Origin: Paragonimus westermani
Lineage: Eukaryota > Platyhelminthes > Trematoda > Plagiorchiida > Troglotrematidae
Assembly: GCA_008508345.1 (NCBI GenBank)
Contig: QNGE01001226.1
Location: 80,049-144,048 of the forward strand
Reading direction: 5' to 3'
Length of the DNA: 64,000 nucleotides
The notes below the pieces were generated by a model. It saw only the letters and a program-made list of their open reading frames with translations. It was not told where the DNA came from and did no database searches. Positions 39,840 to 52,830 of the stretch are shown here, piece by piece. The translations under genes and the position numbers were made by a program. Every line of letters starts with the position of its first letter. Position 1 is the first letter of the stretch.

Positions 39840-41139
39840 GTATGTCAGCTGATCTGTTATAAATTTTCTGTTGCAATTAAATCAATCGTTGTCATATTTA
39901 ATCATTTGAAATAAACAGGTTACGATGTTTTGCATTCGTTCTAGACGTTTGCTGTCCATGTGGCAAAAATTTGGCATACTATTGTTGGTTTATACTTCAG
40001 CGTTGCAGCTCGGCCTTCTTTAACATTGCGTCACCTGTTTACGTCAATATTCGAAGCAAGATTAGACCCGTCAGTCCAGAGAATATGTATGCATTTGACC
40101 GCCTGAGCTCTGTTTTATTCGCTTTTGCATAGTAAATACATGCATCGTTATATGTGAACAACCTAGACACAATCGTAAAACTTGTACAAATTATAAATAT
40201 GAACATAAACCCTCCCTATTTGTTAGCAGTCAATCAGTTCGTATTCTCTTTTAACCAGTTTCCGTTTTCAGCCTGTTCACTGTTTTCATACGTGTTGTGT
40301 TGTAATTAGCTTGCTGGCCAAGTAAGGAACGCATTTCATGTTCGCTGCTTTGTAAAGAACATACAGCAAACAGGCGGACTGAATTCACACTGGTGTGTTC
40401 AGGTTCATATGGAAATGATTGTTTATTGTTGAAAATTAAGCATGATTGCACAATTGCAAATATACGAGCGTGGACTGACCTTCTTTTTGGTTCTATATCG
40501 TTAGCCACATGGTTTATCTTAAAATAGGAATATATTATTTTGTATCACTTTTGTGTTATGTGAACTGATCAGTTGCTTCTAGTCGTCTTGTTTTAAAAAT
40601 CTGTTCATTTCCGAGGTTAGCCGTACGCTAACTCAGTCTCCAGAATCTCTAGTTCTGCTTTCAGATTACCACAGATGCAACCAATCTCATCTCTGCGGAG
40701 TATGGTTCTAAGCCAACCGTTTTTTGTGGTTAGAAAAGCATCGATTATCAGTTACCTAAGGACTACATCGTGCCTTTCTCAACTATATATACCTAAGTGA
40801 AACAAACTGTCATTGTACTCATTTTTATGAGTTAAAGACAGGTTCAGTAAACGGGATTGAGATGAACGAAGAAGTATTATAGGTTACCTGTTTTGTCAAA
40901 GCAAAACAACGTTAACATACCGTTTACCCGAAACACTTTGGGCAATGTTCTATCGATGTACGTGTACGCCCTTTCAAGTTGTAACTATCTTCTGGTTAGT
41001 AAAACATGTCCAGTACACTGCCGATGCATATCTCTGGACGCTAGTATTTGATAGGAGTCTGTGCATCCAGATCGGCTTACTAGCCAGTTGCGTTAAAGAA
41101 ACTCAGTGGTAGCATTTTATTTTTGTTACTGTTCGTAGG

Positions 41140-41225
41140 AGGTGCACATCACCACCGTCACCGAGATTTGAACTCTGGCTCAGGAGAATTGTCCATAACC
41201 CAAAACGTTTGGTAGTTTGGATGTG
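41140..41225 (-). repeat. tRNA-derived SINE scrap
   Basis: On the - strand CAGAGTTCAAATCTCGG is a clear B-box-like sequence preceded by a weak A-box region, as in the other SINE copies. It is short and diverged. Confidence 0.35.
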
Positions 41226-42279
41226 TTACATCGGAAGTGTCTGACTGGAGTGCTCTTTGCTAGTCATTTGGGTCATCGCAGATGTATTGCGTCAGTTTTT
41301 AGTTTGGTTGCAGCAGCGCCAACAGCAAAATGTGCCTTGTCTGATCCCTAAATTCATTGCTGTCCTGGATTAGTTACACCTGCTTCAGGAGCAGTTTTAG
41401 GTGATATGCGAGGCCAACCGAGAAGTTATTGTTCCTAAACAGGAAAAATATTTGGCTCTACTGCTAATACAATCCTGCACAACAGAAGCAAACAGTGCAG
41501 AGTGTGATGCACGGTTCACCTTGTAATCGTTGACCATTACTTCCTCAGGTTTAGGCAACCCTTCGCTTCAGTGGATTTCAAAAAGCATTTCCAATTCCCA
41601 CAAGAACTAGTCCTGCAGTTGTAAGAATGTCAAAACAGTGAAATTAGCATTTAAATATTCCATCACCAACACTGCTCAAGGCGAAGTAGAAGGGTTATGG
41701 TGTAGCGCTTAGTTTCTTAACAATAGACGTACTCGATATGCCCACTTTCAGTTTAGTGAGTTATTTGCATACATATTTTACATTATATATTGAAAGCGCG
41801 GGGGTGCGTGCGTGCAGAGGAGTTGGTCAGTTAATTAAATACGCAAGAAAGTGTGAACGTTTCTGAATTATAGGTCAGCCAAAACTCCAAATGGATGGCA
41901 GTGGACGACACAATTCTGCTAGCAAAGATGTACTTGATAGGAGTTGTTGTCCTGCATCTTCGGCATACATCATCAGATGAACTTTCCAACCTAATTACGA
42001 GGAAAAGGGTTTCGGTGAACAAAATGGGGCATTCATGGGAGAGATGGTGATTGTACAGTTAAAGTAGATTCTATCTGATTCAAGAGAGATATAAAAATTT
42101 CTCAGAGATAGTAAAATTTTGTGAACACCTACCTGCAATAATTGTTCATATTGGCTAGTAGTCTGTTATTTTGTTCGTATCTGTTCAACACCCATATACA
42201 ACCATAGAGGTTTCACATTTACTTAAAATTACCAACCACCCCTTTGTAACACAGAAACACTAGGTTCCAATGCCAATCC

Positions 42280-42375
42280 TTCTCAAGCCATGTCTTCATC
42301 ACGACCTGGATTTGAACTCTAGTTCACGTTTCTGTGGGAAGAACTTGCTGGCTAACGCGTCACTGGCTTCATTTT
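42280..42375 (-). repeat. tRNA-derived SINE scrap
   Basis: - strand: GCCAGTGACGCGTTAGCCAG, then TAGAGTTCAAATCCAGG. The GTTAGCC A-box-like part and the GTTCAAATCC B box keep roughly tRNA spacing. No cloverleaf can be folded with paired ends. Confidence 0.45.
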
Positions 42376-43929
42376 AGACACTGTCGAATTATCATAACCA
42401 TAGCCTAAGTCAAAATTAACGGAAGGTTTTTCATCATCTTGAGAAGAGATGTAGTAGGCGTTTATTTAAGGTCTACCTGTGTCCAAACAGAACTTCTGGT
42501 TGCGGTAACATAAACCGTTGCGATTAGTAAGACAGATACTTTTTAAAGCCCTGAGTTTCTTGGACCTCTTGACCTGTAGCTGCACAGAAATGTAAATGAA
42601 CCGGACATAATCATTTGGTTCTGCCGAAAATGTGGTAAATGGGCCTCAGTAGGACCCGATTGAAGTTCACATTCTTGACATGAAAGGGAGTTGGACTACT
42701 GACGCACTACCTAGGACAGAAATTTAAGTCGAATGATTCAACTGAAAGGATCTGGCTGTAAAATCAGGCCGAAAACAAAATATGCGACGTGTGTGATGTG
42801 AATTTGAACAAACTGAATTCCCAAATTTTCATCAGTGTTCTGCCGAGAAGCGATATAACAAGGGTTCAGCTGTTTCTTAGAGGAAAAAGCTAGCACATAG
42901 TAAATCAACTTCAGTGGACTACGTGATCTGAAAATTTCTTAAGACACGTTTAAAAGTCTACGAAGATGCGAAGGAGTAAAAAGAGATGATGTTCTCCTAA
43001 TGGCATCCAAAATATGCACATGTCAGTGCTCATCTTTCATCAACTCAACTGTTACGATTGTCCACATTCCACTCCCACTACCGAAGTCAGCCGACTTTTG
43101 TCGCCTAATTAGAGCAACAGTCTAACAATCAGCCTAACAGCTCCTAGCGTTTGAGTACGGGTTACCCATCTTATTTAAAGAAAAATTAAACCCAGGTCAC
43201 AGTGTTTGATTTTAGAACCATCAACCCTAACGTAAGACCGGCATAAAACGCAAATAATTCAACCAAAACTAGCAAGGAAACGCATTAAAGTAATCGGTCT
43301 TAATCCTTCATCTGAAAATGCGGCAGTCAGTTCTATCTTCAGTCAACCGTTCCAGTAAACGACCTCAGAGTATACATGGCTCACAAATGATGACTCATGG
43401 TGAAAGCTTCCCAACTGCAAGGTTTACAGATGTCACCTCCGAACACTGATTTACCAACAGTTAGTGTTGAGTACTTAGCAAACTTGAACGTTCTGACACA
43501 ATTACCTGGCTGACTACTTGTCACTCCACGAAGTCGGTTCATTTGTGATTGTTTCGCCCAACGGATTTTCAATTGAAAGCACCACTATTAACCGCTTGAG
43601 CCCCACCCGGCCATTTGTCATCCCAGTTAAACACGTTTTGAGTGTTTTGATATAACTGTCACTGTCACCGAACTATTGCATCATGTAAGATGCGTAACGG
43701 GCGTTTTTATGATTTTCATTACCCATACGATCTCATAGAACAGGTGAATAAGAAAATCCGTTCAAGTCATAACGCGTTGATTACCCCTGCACTTTTGCAC
43801 ATTAATTGTGGAAAGTTGCGTTCAGTGTTGCGTGCAGAATTTAGTTCCTTTCAGTTACTGCCGATATGCAAGGACAGTCTCGGATTGTGCATGGGTGTGT
43901 GAGTGTGCGTGTGTTTGTGTGACCCCCAC

Positions 43930-44095
43930 TGGCACACCTCCCAGTCTTATTCCTTCGGGTTTACACTGGATACGTGGTGTGTTGGTGGAACTGCAATTGG
44001 TGCAGCGCAAGCCAGTTGCAGTGATGGATAAGCGAGGGGTCCTTTGGCTTCGGTCACTGTGACAGGCTAATCCGAATCGGATGCCGCCAACCGTT
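43930..44095. repeat. Dispersed repeat, copy 1
   Basis: Starts near TCTTATTCCTTCGGGTTTAC and continues with a block ending GCCGCCAACCG. A diverged copy lies at 45345-45515 (CTCATTCCTTCGGGTTTACA at its start). Copy 1 runs directly into the LINE fragment, so it may be an upstream piece of that LINE. A GT-rich stretch precedes it at 43895-43922. Confidence 0.6.
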
Positions 44096-45003
44096 TGTGT
44101 GGTGGTTGATGGAGGTGATGCTTGTGTACCTCCACCCCAAATCCGCATTGATGGAGACACTGTGAATGGCTGCGGGGATTTTGCTACTTGGAGAGCAACT
44201 TATCGACAGATTTGTCTGTGGACCACCAGCTGAGAGCACGTGTGGCGAAAGTTAATGATGCTTTCGGACGTCTTGAAAGGCGTGTCTGGAGGAGTCATAG
44301 TCTGAAGATGACCACTAGGCTGTGTGTTTACCGCTCAGTGGTGTTGTCTTTACTGCTGTATGGCAGTGAGACGTGGACAAAATACCAGCGGAACGTGAGC
44401 TACCTGAACCGGTTCTATGTGCAGTGTCTGAGGCGCGTGTTGGGTATTCGGTGGTCGGACATGATTCCGGACACTGACGTACTACGGAGAACGGACATGG
44501 ACGGGATGGAAGCCATGCCGATGCTGAATCAGCTGCGTTGGCTCGGTCACGTCTGCCGGATAGGTCTTGATCGTATCCCGAAGTAGCTATTGCACGGACA
44601 AGTGAAAGCAAGTAAGCAAAATCCCGGTGGTCCAAAGCGGCGATACCAGGAAGTTGCGCACGTGAGTTTTTCACGTTGTAACATTGAATTTAGATGTTGG
44701 GAAGACTTATCGTTGAATCGAACGGCCTGGAGGATTACGGTCCGGGCGGGCGTCCGAAAGTTCAACGAATAGTTATTGCGCTGCTGCGAACGGAAGCGTG
44801 CGGTACGCAAGGGAGCCATCTGTGCCATAGTTCGCGGTGACGTGACTATATGGCGTTGCGATGCGTGCGGCCGCGAATGCGCTGGCCGTTTGGGGTTAGT
44901 AGGTCACCAACGTACTCATAGTACGCTAAGATCAGGTAGTTCATATAGGCATATCCATTCTACTTTTGTTAATTTTTGCATTGACCAACAGCCTGGTCGT
45001 TGA
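44090..45003 (+). pseudogene. LINE reverse transcriptase C-terminal fragment
   Basis: From 44188 one frame runs to 45003, with in-frame stops at 44584-44586 and 44770-44772. It reads AFGRLERRVW, then YRSVVLSLLLYGSETWT, YVQCLRRVLGIRW, LRWLGHVCRI, PGGPKRRYQE and ED-LNRTAWR. This is the standard region after the catalytic domain of non-LTR retrotransposon polymerases. At 44851-44925 it ends with a C2H2 zinc-finger-like CDACGRECAGRLGLVGHQRTH-type tail. Upstream, 44090-44187 continues the match in another frame (PPQIRIDGD), so there is a frameshift. The catalytic core is absent. I cannot assign the clade by eye. Confidence 0.8.
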
Positions 45004-45344
45004 CAATCAATGCGTTCTCCTTTCCGAAAACCTGGGTGTCTGTAATCTCCCACCCATTTACTTCTTCAGCTTTGTTGGTACACTGTCTGATGAATGGTCT
45101 GTCTGACTTGTCGTTGTTCAGTGTGAATTTTGTTTCCCATCCTTATCTTCTCTGGGATGCACTAACCGGTACTCCTATGCTTTAATGCTTCTTGTGTTAA
45201 ACTTCACAAATCTTTCTTCTCAGTGTAGATCTCGTCATTGCAGCCTCTCTCTCAGTTTATTTTCCGAGAGATAAGAGTTTCATTTCCTTATTAGCCAATC
45301 AACTGGCTAACCAGCATTGTCCGGCTGGACACAAAGGCCTCAAC

Positions 45345-45515
45345 GGCAAACCTACCGGTCTCATTCCTTCGGGTTTACACTGGATATGTGGTGTTTGAGT
45401 GGACCCGTAAGTGGTGCGGCGCAAGCAAATTGTGGTGATGGTTAAACGCAGGCGTCCTTTGGTTTTGGTCACAATGATATGCTAATTCGAGTCGAATGCA
45501 GCCAACCGTAGTTGT
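45345..45515. repeat. Dispersed repeat, copy 2
   Basis: Diverged copy of 43930-44095: the CATTCCTTCGGGTTTACACT block, the GTGGTG and GGCGCAAGC blocks and the final GCAGCCAACCG occur in the same order. It stands apart from any recognisable LINE coding sequence. Confidence 0.6.
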
Positions 45516-45529
45516 CGGTTTTTTTCCTT

Positions 45530-45655
45530 TAGTATCACAAGGCTTATTGAACTTTGTTATACAAAATTACAGACTACAGTATGTCTGATGAGATGCAGCG
45601 AAATGTGCTCGAGAGGTACAATGTGCAAAAACTTGTTTCTGACTAATTTGCTCAA
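45530..45655 (+). repeat. PLE 3' terminus, solo copy
   Basis: Matches the outer end of the inverted-repeat arms at 22.36 and 23.2 kb (shared blocks TTGAACTTTG, ACAGACTACAGTATGTCTGA, GATGCAGCGAAATGTGCTCG). It continues past the right arm's end with bases (ACTAATTTGCTCAAATTTGTTA) that match the left arm's flank, so the subfamily terminus is longer than the arm. Confidence 0.65.
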
Positions 45656-46913
45656 ATTTGTTACTATGAAAGTTTGCTTTTTGAGTCTCGAATTAACTTT
45701 ATTCCCCCATCTTTTTTAAAAAATGAAAACTCTCCTCTCCAAATAAGTAAATTTAGTCAAGTGAAATGTGACACCGAATTGGTGTAGCTTGAATTTGCAG
45801 TGCACTTGCAGATATAGGGCTTTTTCTAACTTCTATGGTTTTGAAACTTGAATTGAACGAGTTGAAAATTCAGGTGTTTAGATGATATTTTTATATGAAA
45901 TCCTCCACCTGTTTATTGCTATAGTTAATGTTAAGAATGTTTATACTTATGTTCCTAATAAGACTCGGTAAGAGCTTGATAGACCGTGTTCAAAGCTGTA
46001 CGGGATGAGTCAAATGATCAGTCTTCCTTAAAAGTATCTGGAAGGAGGCGTAGAAAATCTTATAAAAAAAAAGTTTGCTTCTAGCACATCGACAGATACA
46101 CCTAATGGGTTGTCCACGCTCATATGATTGTGAGCCGCTGTTGACAAATGGAAAGTCCTGTTCTACATGCAAGTATTTAAAAATGACTAACCAGGTAAGG
46201 CGAAATTTCCAGTGCAGGTGAAAACATACAGGGAATCGGCGATCTTATGCGGCTGTCCGCTCGTGAACAAAGGGTGAATGGAAAGCCATCGTATAAACTT
46301 AGTTTCGTTGGCGTCAGATATGACAAAGAACGAAGAGAAATGTGTACACCTTGTGCGTTTTATCTTCTCCTTGGTCACATGGATGAGTGTTCAACTCAAG
46401 TGTAACGGGTTTTTTCTTGTGTTTAACTTATGCGTCCCAGGCAATCAATCTAAAACTCAAAATGTACCTAAAGTGTGTACGTGCAATCTTTCCGCGTATA
46501 TGGTTTCAGAAGACAGAGGTGAAGTACTGACGAGAACACTTGTAATCATGCAGTGTGCCGTGTATTTCGATTCTATGGAAAACCATTTAGGCACTGAATC
46601 ACCCATATAAAGACTCATATGGTTTTAAAGTTTCAGTAACATGCATCATGCCTATTGCGCGAGATAGAGCAGTCTTTTCCATAAACCTTTTGAAATTTTG
46701 GCAAGAATACGATGTGCCACTACAACCCAATTTTCGGGGGAAAATGTCAACTTTGTTTTTAATTGCTCTTAATATTTTTCGCAGTCAGTTTATTTAACGG
46801 GACACGTAAATGACTGACTTGCAAATGATTTATGAGCAGTGCCATATGGATGCGTTTTACATGTTTCGAACAAAACAGCCTTTTTCCAAATCTATTTCTT
46901 CATTCAACTACAG

Positions 46914-46949
46914 ACAAAATTCACCACACCTGAAGGGACAACTGTTACA
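46914..46949 (+). CDS. PDE2A: PDE2A-like 36-nt microexon in GAF-B
   Basis: Acceptor TTCATTCAACTACAG with a pyrimidine-rich tract, donor ACA/gtgagt, phase 0-0, encoding TKFTTPEGTTVT. It sits between exons whose phases fit with or without it. PDE2A of vertebrates has a shorter loop here, so the twelve residues extend the loop after GAF-B strand 2. Good splice sites and phase argue for it, lack of homology against. It may be an alternative cassette exon. Confidence 0.6.
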
Positions 46950-48855
46950 GTGAGTCGTTTAACTACTAATAAATTTTTCGTCAGATAGATCGAGCCCATA
47001 TGGTATAGGTAATTATGTTGATGTGGGTGTTTGCACGGCTGCCATGAGGAACCTAGATCAGCGCGTTTTCTGCCAAGTAAATGTTGCTCTCCAGACCCGA
47101 ACTAAATATTATCTATTCCCGGGACGGAGAACCTGAAAATGACCGTTGAACATCCTAAAATTCACGATCATTTGGTAACAACTGCTACTGATCCCAAGGT
47201 AACGTGGCTCACAGGATGGTTTTCAGAAAGACTGAGCAACCCACGGAGAGTAAATATGATTCGAGGATTTGCGACAGAACACAAACCAACTCATTTGGAT
47301 GCCAACAGTAAGCCGAGTGGTTAGCTGTGTTACGTTGGCAATCTTATTTCCATAGTAATAGCGGGTTTTAGAATAAGTGGGATTGACTACATCATAGCGA
47401 ATGCTGAGAACAACGGTTTAGAAATCCACTCCTGTTCATAGAATTACTTTTCCGAGTTGCTAAAAGGAATGTGCCAATCTTCCATCAACAGGCCCTTAGA
47501 ACGGGGTGAAGAAAACCGCGGAGGAAATCACTAAACGTGGTCAAGCTAAATAAACTTCAAACTACAAGATATTAGCTACCCATCACAAAGTGAAAACTGG
47601 TTGTTTTGTTTACTGATTATTCAGCAATTTATAAATAGGCGATATCTGATAAGTAGCAGAGTTTCTTAGTGAAGCTAATCTCACACAAAGTAACTGTCTT
47701 GTGTTCAACAGATAAACAAACGTTCTTTTTTGAAACAACTGTTTTTATCCAGAAGTACTCTCTGGACGTAGTTAGCTGTATGGAACTGATAGAACCAGAT
47801 CGAATTCCTAGTTTATCGACGGATCAACTGACAGGGTTGATGCTGGTTTTAGAAATTATACTTGTGCCATAACTGAATTCACCGAAGTGCAACCAGAATG
47901 ACTAAATGTATAACCGCGTGTCATATTCTCCAATCCTTCAGTTTGCATAACTTTATTTTTGTTAATAGCTCCAGCATAAAACCACTTTTAATTCACTATA
48001 TGTTATACAATGCAGAAGAGGTGTACTAAGCTATAGGTTGGGGGAAAATGGATCTATTTCAAATAAGCTGTGGTCCAAAAAATGACAATTATTAATTGTG
48101 ATAGTATTTGTAGTGTAGTTGAAGGAAATATTTGTCTTAGTTGGTCAATATGTGTTTCGGCTTTCTACAACGCTAAGATACCAATTCAGATCAGACAATA
48201 AACCAACTGTGAGAGACTGCGACAGAAAACTTTTAAAAAAACTGCATAACTAAGCTTTTCTGCAACTTATATGACAATTTTCTCTACCACAGCAACCATT
48301 TATATAATACAGTAAACCACATTTTCTGAACTGGCAAATAATGACCTGCTTTTTCCAAAGGCTCTAAGGAACTGGCAATACCCTAATATTTTTCGAGTTC
48401 AGGTAGCAATCAGATGAACTGTTACGCCAAACTGTTGGTTGTATTGGTGACGTTTTCCTCCATTCTCCGTCCAACCCAGTCAAAACATCATCAAGGTACA
48501 AACCTTTCTGGCCTCCTGGTAAACACTTCCATGACAGTTAGCGTGCGTTATACAATCAGTTTCGTTAGGCAAGGAGAAAAAACAACGCTGACCGTAATTA
48601 AGCGCCCTCAAAAGTCATTCCCGTTGAATTTTTGTTTTTCCAAGGGTTTTATAAAAGGACTGCTTCTATTTGTGGTTCGTTTTAAATAACCATCAAAGAT
48701 CTCTTTCGTTTGATGAACTGCTTATTTCAGTTCATTTCTTCAACCGTTTGCATAAAATAGCCGAATGACAAACACTGGCATTTCCTGTTGGGTGGTCAGT
48801 AGTAAATAACGTATAACACGGAATTCTTCAGTTTAACGCATTAAAAAACTGAACA

Positions 48856-49254
48856 TCAAGCAGTGTGATTTAGTCGCAACTCACTTGTTATTAGACCCAC
48901 AGTGACCTGAAGTCCACAAGTAGTCTTGCTCGCACACATAAAAAACAGAGTTTTGAGGTGGCTTATCCTGATTGCCTCGGAAGATTTTAGGAGTTGTGAT
49001 TTGTGGTTGCGCCCTACTATCTTCAGCGTTGACGTCGGCTTCACGTTGTGGCCAGTTGAGAAGTTGTTTCTACCGAGAAAGTTTGGGATCCTACGGCCTT
49101 GCGCAACTGGAAGCAAGTTGTCAGGTCTGTTTTGTGAATTCACCTGGGTACAAGCGGTTGTATATAGTCGATGTAGGTAACGTAATCTGGCCCCAGTAGA
49201 CATTCTTTTTTTTAAAAAAAGTGGGCAAAATCTGTCCGAATAAACCAAATACAT
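48856..49254 (-). pseudogene. PLE C-terminal fragment
   Basis: The - strand frame of 132 codons contains FSTGHNVKPTSTLKIVGRNH, then LLKSSEAIRISHLKT and CASKTTCGLQV. TGH-V-----KI--R, followed by SEAI-I--LK, is the segment between the PLE nuclease core and its C-terminus. Nuclease core and polymerase are not visible. The copy belongs to a subfamily different from the one at 50.6-52.9 kb. Confidence 0.55.
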
Positions 49255-49714
49255 TTATTATCCCCAATATCGCAATATCACCGTCGAAAGTGAACTCACT
49301 AATCACGCAGCTCTCTCATCACTCGCACTGCATTTGGATTGCTGTTTGCCAGGGATTTCCACCAGACGCTGCTCAGCGTAGTCGTGGGAGGATTTAGTTC
49401 TTTCTCAACACCGCCGGGTGCGTAGATTCAGAGCTCTCTGGTGTTCTGGACATACCATGTTTAATTTTCACCCGGATGTGACCAACGGTCTTCAGCTAGC
49501 CTTTCCTTATCGTACCAGCAATACATGTTCACATACACCGTCAATAGGCTCTCGTAGAGAGACAATGCTAAAAAGACCCAATGTGAGTGGAGCATGCACG
49601 TTCCTTCTTGAAATTTACTCGGTCTGCCACGTCAATAAGTTCCGGAGAGTACTTGATACTAGATCTGTTGAACTTCAAAAAATTGTCCTATCCAAAGCTT
49701 CATCGTCATTTTCA

Positions 49715-49915
49715 CGTTGAACATCACTCACATTTGATCGCAACCTTCGCACTCAGATGGACTTTCCAGCCAGCCTCGTTCGAAAAGAAGCACTAGACTC
49801 GAGTTTCGCTCTCATAAGGGCTCGTCAGTAGTGCATATCCTTGCCACGGCCGCGGTTTGCACTCCGGCCATTCCAATCATGAGGCAACCGTGTTAACCAC
49901 TGCACCATTGACCTC
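49715..49915 (-). repeat. tRNA-derived SINE, fullest copy
   Basis: The - strand starts GGTCAATGGTGCAGTGGTTA (A-box-like), has a degraded B box, then a tail with GTGGCAAGGATATGCACTAC, a CTCGAGTCTAGTGCTTCT block and GCGATCAAATGTGAGTGATG. Copies of parts of it occur at 24.1, 50.1, 50.2 and 59.1 kb. Confidence 0.6.
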
Positions 49916-50109
49916 ACATTAGGCACGACCGAATGATCAAATCTGAACGCTCAACCACTCTCGCTTGTGAGCAATAATCCGGTTACCCGATCGTCTCGAG
50001 AGGAGACACAGTTACTACCCTTTAACTCCAATCGATAACCCCGAGATTAGCACTTCCGAGACAGGTCAAGATCACTGAACTCATTAATCCTGCAAGGCGA
50101 TATTTTAGA

Positions 50110-50375
50110 TTACTGATGTGTAGTCGGGGATTTGGTTTATTTTCGAGTTGACCATCACCCACATTTAATCGCAGCCTTTGCATTCATATAAACTTTCCAG
50201 CCAGCCTTTTTCTTTTGGCAAGGATATGCACTACCGATGAGCTCTAATGAGAGCGAACGAGGCTATCTGGAAAGTCCATCTGAGTGCGAAGGCTGCGATC
50301 AAATGTGGGTGATGTTCAACTTGAAAATAAACCGAATCCCCGACGACTCATCAGTAATCTGCATTACTCTCTTGT
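50110..50375. repeat. Head-to-head inverted pair of SINE tails
   Basis: About 50113-50210 (- strand) and 50262-50363 (+ strand) are inverted copies of the SINE tail, roughly 85% alike by eye (shared blocks GGCTGCGAT-AAATGTGGGTG and GAAAATAAACC-AATCCCCGAC). They lie only about 50 bases apart and could fold back on each other. Confidence 0.6.
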
Positions 50376-51129
50376 TAGGTAGTTTGTCGGTTGGCTGTAA
50401 TTCTCGAATGCTTCAAAAATGGGATATTTCACCGTCTTATTTAACCAGTTATTGTGTGCTCCAACAACCACACTGAACTGGTTAATCGTTTAGTTCATCG
50501 TAATCATGGCTGAAATTGTGTGACACTGGAGTGGCACAGATAGCGGTCAGTGTTTCTCACTGTTAGCTGAACTGTCATGCACAAGCACAACCGATGAGAA
50601 CCTACACGGATTGCTGAAAATGTGGCATGTCAGAACGAGGCACCACTTGTTCAAATTTGTGCCTATTTTCTATGATACATTTTCGAAGCACATGGAATTC
50701 GAATCAGTTGGTTCCCTTCACAAATTTCAACGGAGTAGTAAGAAGACGGACACTGGTAGATGCTAGCATTTCGTATTGCTTTTTAGTACCAAATAAAGAT
50801 AACCCGGAGCATATATATACGACACTAATAGGATGGGTGGTGAAGAATAAAAAAGCAAATGCAGTGGAGAATGACGAGACAGAATTACCATATCCATGGG
50901 AGTGTAAGGCTTACATATAATTGTTTTTGTACACACAACGCTGGCTTGAGACGACTAATCGCGACAGCCTCAGCAAAACGCAGGGAACGTGGATTAGCGT
51001 GGCGCGTTACAATCCTGAATGTTCATTCGGGAATAATCCGGTGACCAGTGGCCAACATGTGCCTGGTGACAGACGTGGACGGAAGTTTGCGTGATCCCGG
51101 AGCGAAAAAAGTGGAGTGCGCAGTCACAT

Positions 51130-51780
51130 CCTAAACCCATTTCGGCAGATGTTCCTTCATCCTGGAGTTCAAGCGTTTATCGGTTCTGCCGATGTAACTT
51201 ACTCCACATTTACACACAAATTGATAGATACAATGTGGGTTGGCGCCAACAGGTTGTTCGACCTTTGCTGAAGGTAACGGTAGCTTCCGAGTTCGGTCAA
51301 CGACCACGATTTCAGCCGCATTGCATGCTCGCTTAATGGAGGCGATGAGACGTTTGTGGTTCGAATTGAAGACGTGTCATCTACGAATGATAGTTCAATG
51401 TAAACATTCTTCTTCCCAACTTTCTTATTATCTCCTACAATACGCTGTTGGCTATGTCCAGTGATAAATCTTAGCGGATACTCATTATCTTGCAAAGTGG
51501 TTGTAAACAGTCGAAGTTCATCACCTAACAATTCTGAGGAACAAATGCGCCCAGCACGCATAAACAATGTTCTGACCAATGCTCGCTTGTTCTTCATTGG
51601 TGTGAAGCTTTTGAAGTGAGTGTACTGACCAGTCCAGATGGGCTTGCGGTACACACATCTTCTTACTGAACCATCATCCTTGAGACCGATGAGGATATCT
51701 AAAAACTGTAGGCATCCGTTCTTCTCCAGCTCATAAGTGACTCTAAGATTGGCATGACATGTGCTGAACCGATTTACCAT
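51130..51780 (-). pseudogene. PLE thumb and GIY-YIG nuclease part
   Basis: The 193-codon frame has CLQFLDILIGLKDDGSVRR and RKPIWTGQYTHFKSFTP, the usual PLE sequence after the YVDD box, then a long basic linker. Near 51230 a frameshift moves the reading to CKCGVSYIGRTDKRLNSRMK, the nuclease core with its Cys pair and YIG, ending EHLPKW. The tail FAEAVAISRLKPALCVQK near 50960 follows in a further frame. Confidence 0.8.
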
Positions 51781-51792
51781 CGCACTTGTCGT

Positions 51793-52830
51793 TTACAAAG
51801 ATTGCACAAATATGAGGATGTCATCCACATACTGTTTGTAGAAAGGCAATGACGAAGTGTCCTCAGCAATTCGCCTTTCTACCACCAGCATGAAAAAATC
51901 CGCTAGCGTCGGTCCTAACGGACTCCCCGTGGAGGCTCCGTCTGCTTTTCGACAGGAGTTATTCTGAAACTGAAACTGATTTTCTCCATACATAGCACTA
52001 GAGAGAGTTTAAGCATGTCTATGACCAGATCGCATATGAATCCAATCGTCTCGTGCAATGGAACATTTGTAAACGGTGAGTAAACCTCTACTGAGCACAT
52101 GACTGTCTGCTAAGTTGACTTTGTCCAGAACTTCAAGTAAACTGAAAGTCCTTAACTGTATATGTATCTAATTTCCGTTTTAATGGGGGCAGAGCCTGTA
52201 CCAACCAACGAGCCAGCTTGTGTTGTGAGGAATTACTCATAGATAGAATCGGTATGAGTGGTACTCCTGGCTTGTGTGTTTTGTGTAAGCCATACAGTTG
52301 TAGTCTTGATGAACTACTGGGTTTTAGAGACTTAAAAGTACTTTCAGCAATTAATCGATGTAGCAGCAGCAAATTAAAGTGTCGAATTATTCGGCACTCT
52401 ATATCAGTCAACTTCTCCACTTTGTCCATATGTTAGAATTTACTTCCGACCTTTAGTATGGACCTATACTGAGTATACTCCTTTCTATCTGTAACTACGG
52501 CACCGGAAGATTTATCTGGCCGCAGTACGACAACGTTTTTAGTTCTCAGGTCTTTCAGAGATGCAAGGTGACGAGTTGTGAGAACACATTTATCTCTTGA
52601 TGGTGTCATAATGAACTCATTGGCAATATCAGTCAGCTTTGTTTTAAACCACTTATGATTTTCCAAGCTATTGGTTTGCAAATCTGATAACCGGTCGAAA
52701 AGATTCTCAAACTGGGCCTCTACTGATATGCGATTTAGCTTATTTGGATGAACTTTGTAATCAAATCCTAGCAATGGTGCTACCAACTGTAACATATCTA
52801 GCGGTATAGAAGATAGGTTTAGAGCGTACT
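51793..52830 (-). pseudogene. PLE reverse transcriptase part
   Basis: Motifs in order: VVVLRPDKSSGAVVTDRKEY (finger motif, about 52490), LYGLHKTHKPGVPLIPILSM (about 52270, the PLE GL-K-HK---PLRPI block), motif A SVEVYSPFTNVPL (about 52090; Glu where the catalytic Asp is expected), motif B GASTGSPLGPTLADFFM, and motif C QYVDDILIF (about 51820). Frames change near 52430, 52130 and 51990. The altered motif A and the breaks make it a dead polymerase. Confidence 0.85.

Larger units (their letters stand above)
39840..46913 (+). other. Intron, about 7.1 kb, with LINE, SINE and PLE debris
   Basis: Holds SINE heads near 41.15 and 42.3 kb, a LINE fragment at 44.1-45.0 kb with flanking dispersed repeats, and a PLE terminus at 45.5 kb. 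The rest, 39840-41130, 42380-43890 and 45660-46900, shows nothing I can name. An open frame at 46278-46610 has no recognisable content. Confidence 0.7.
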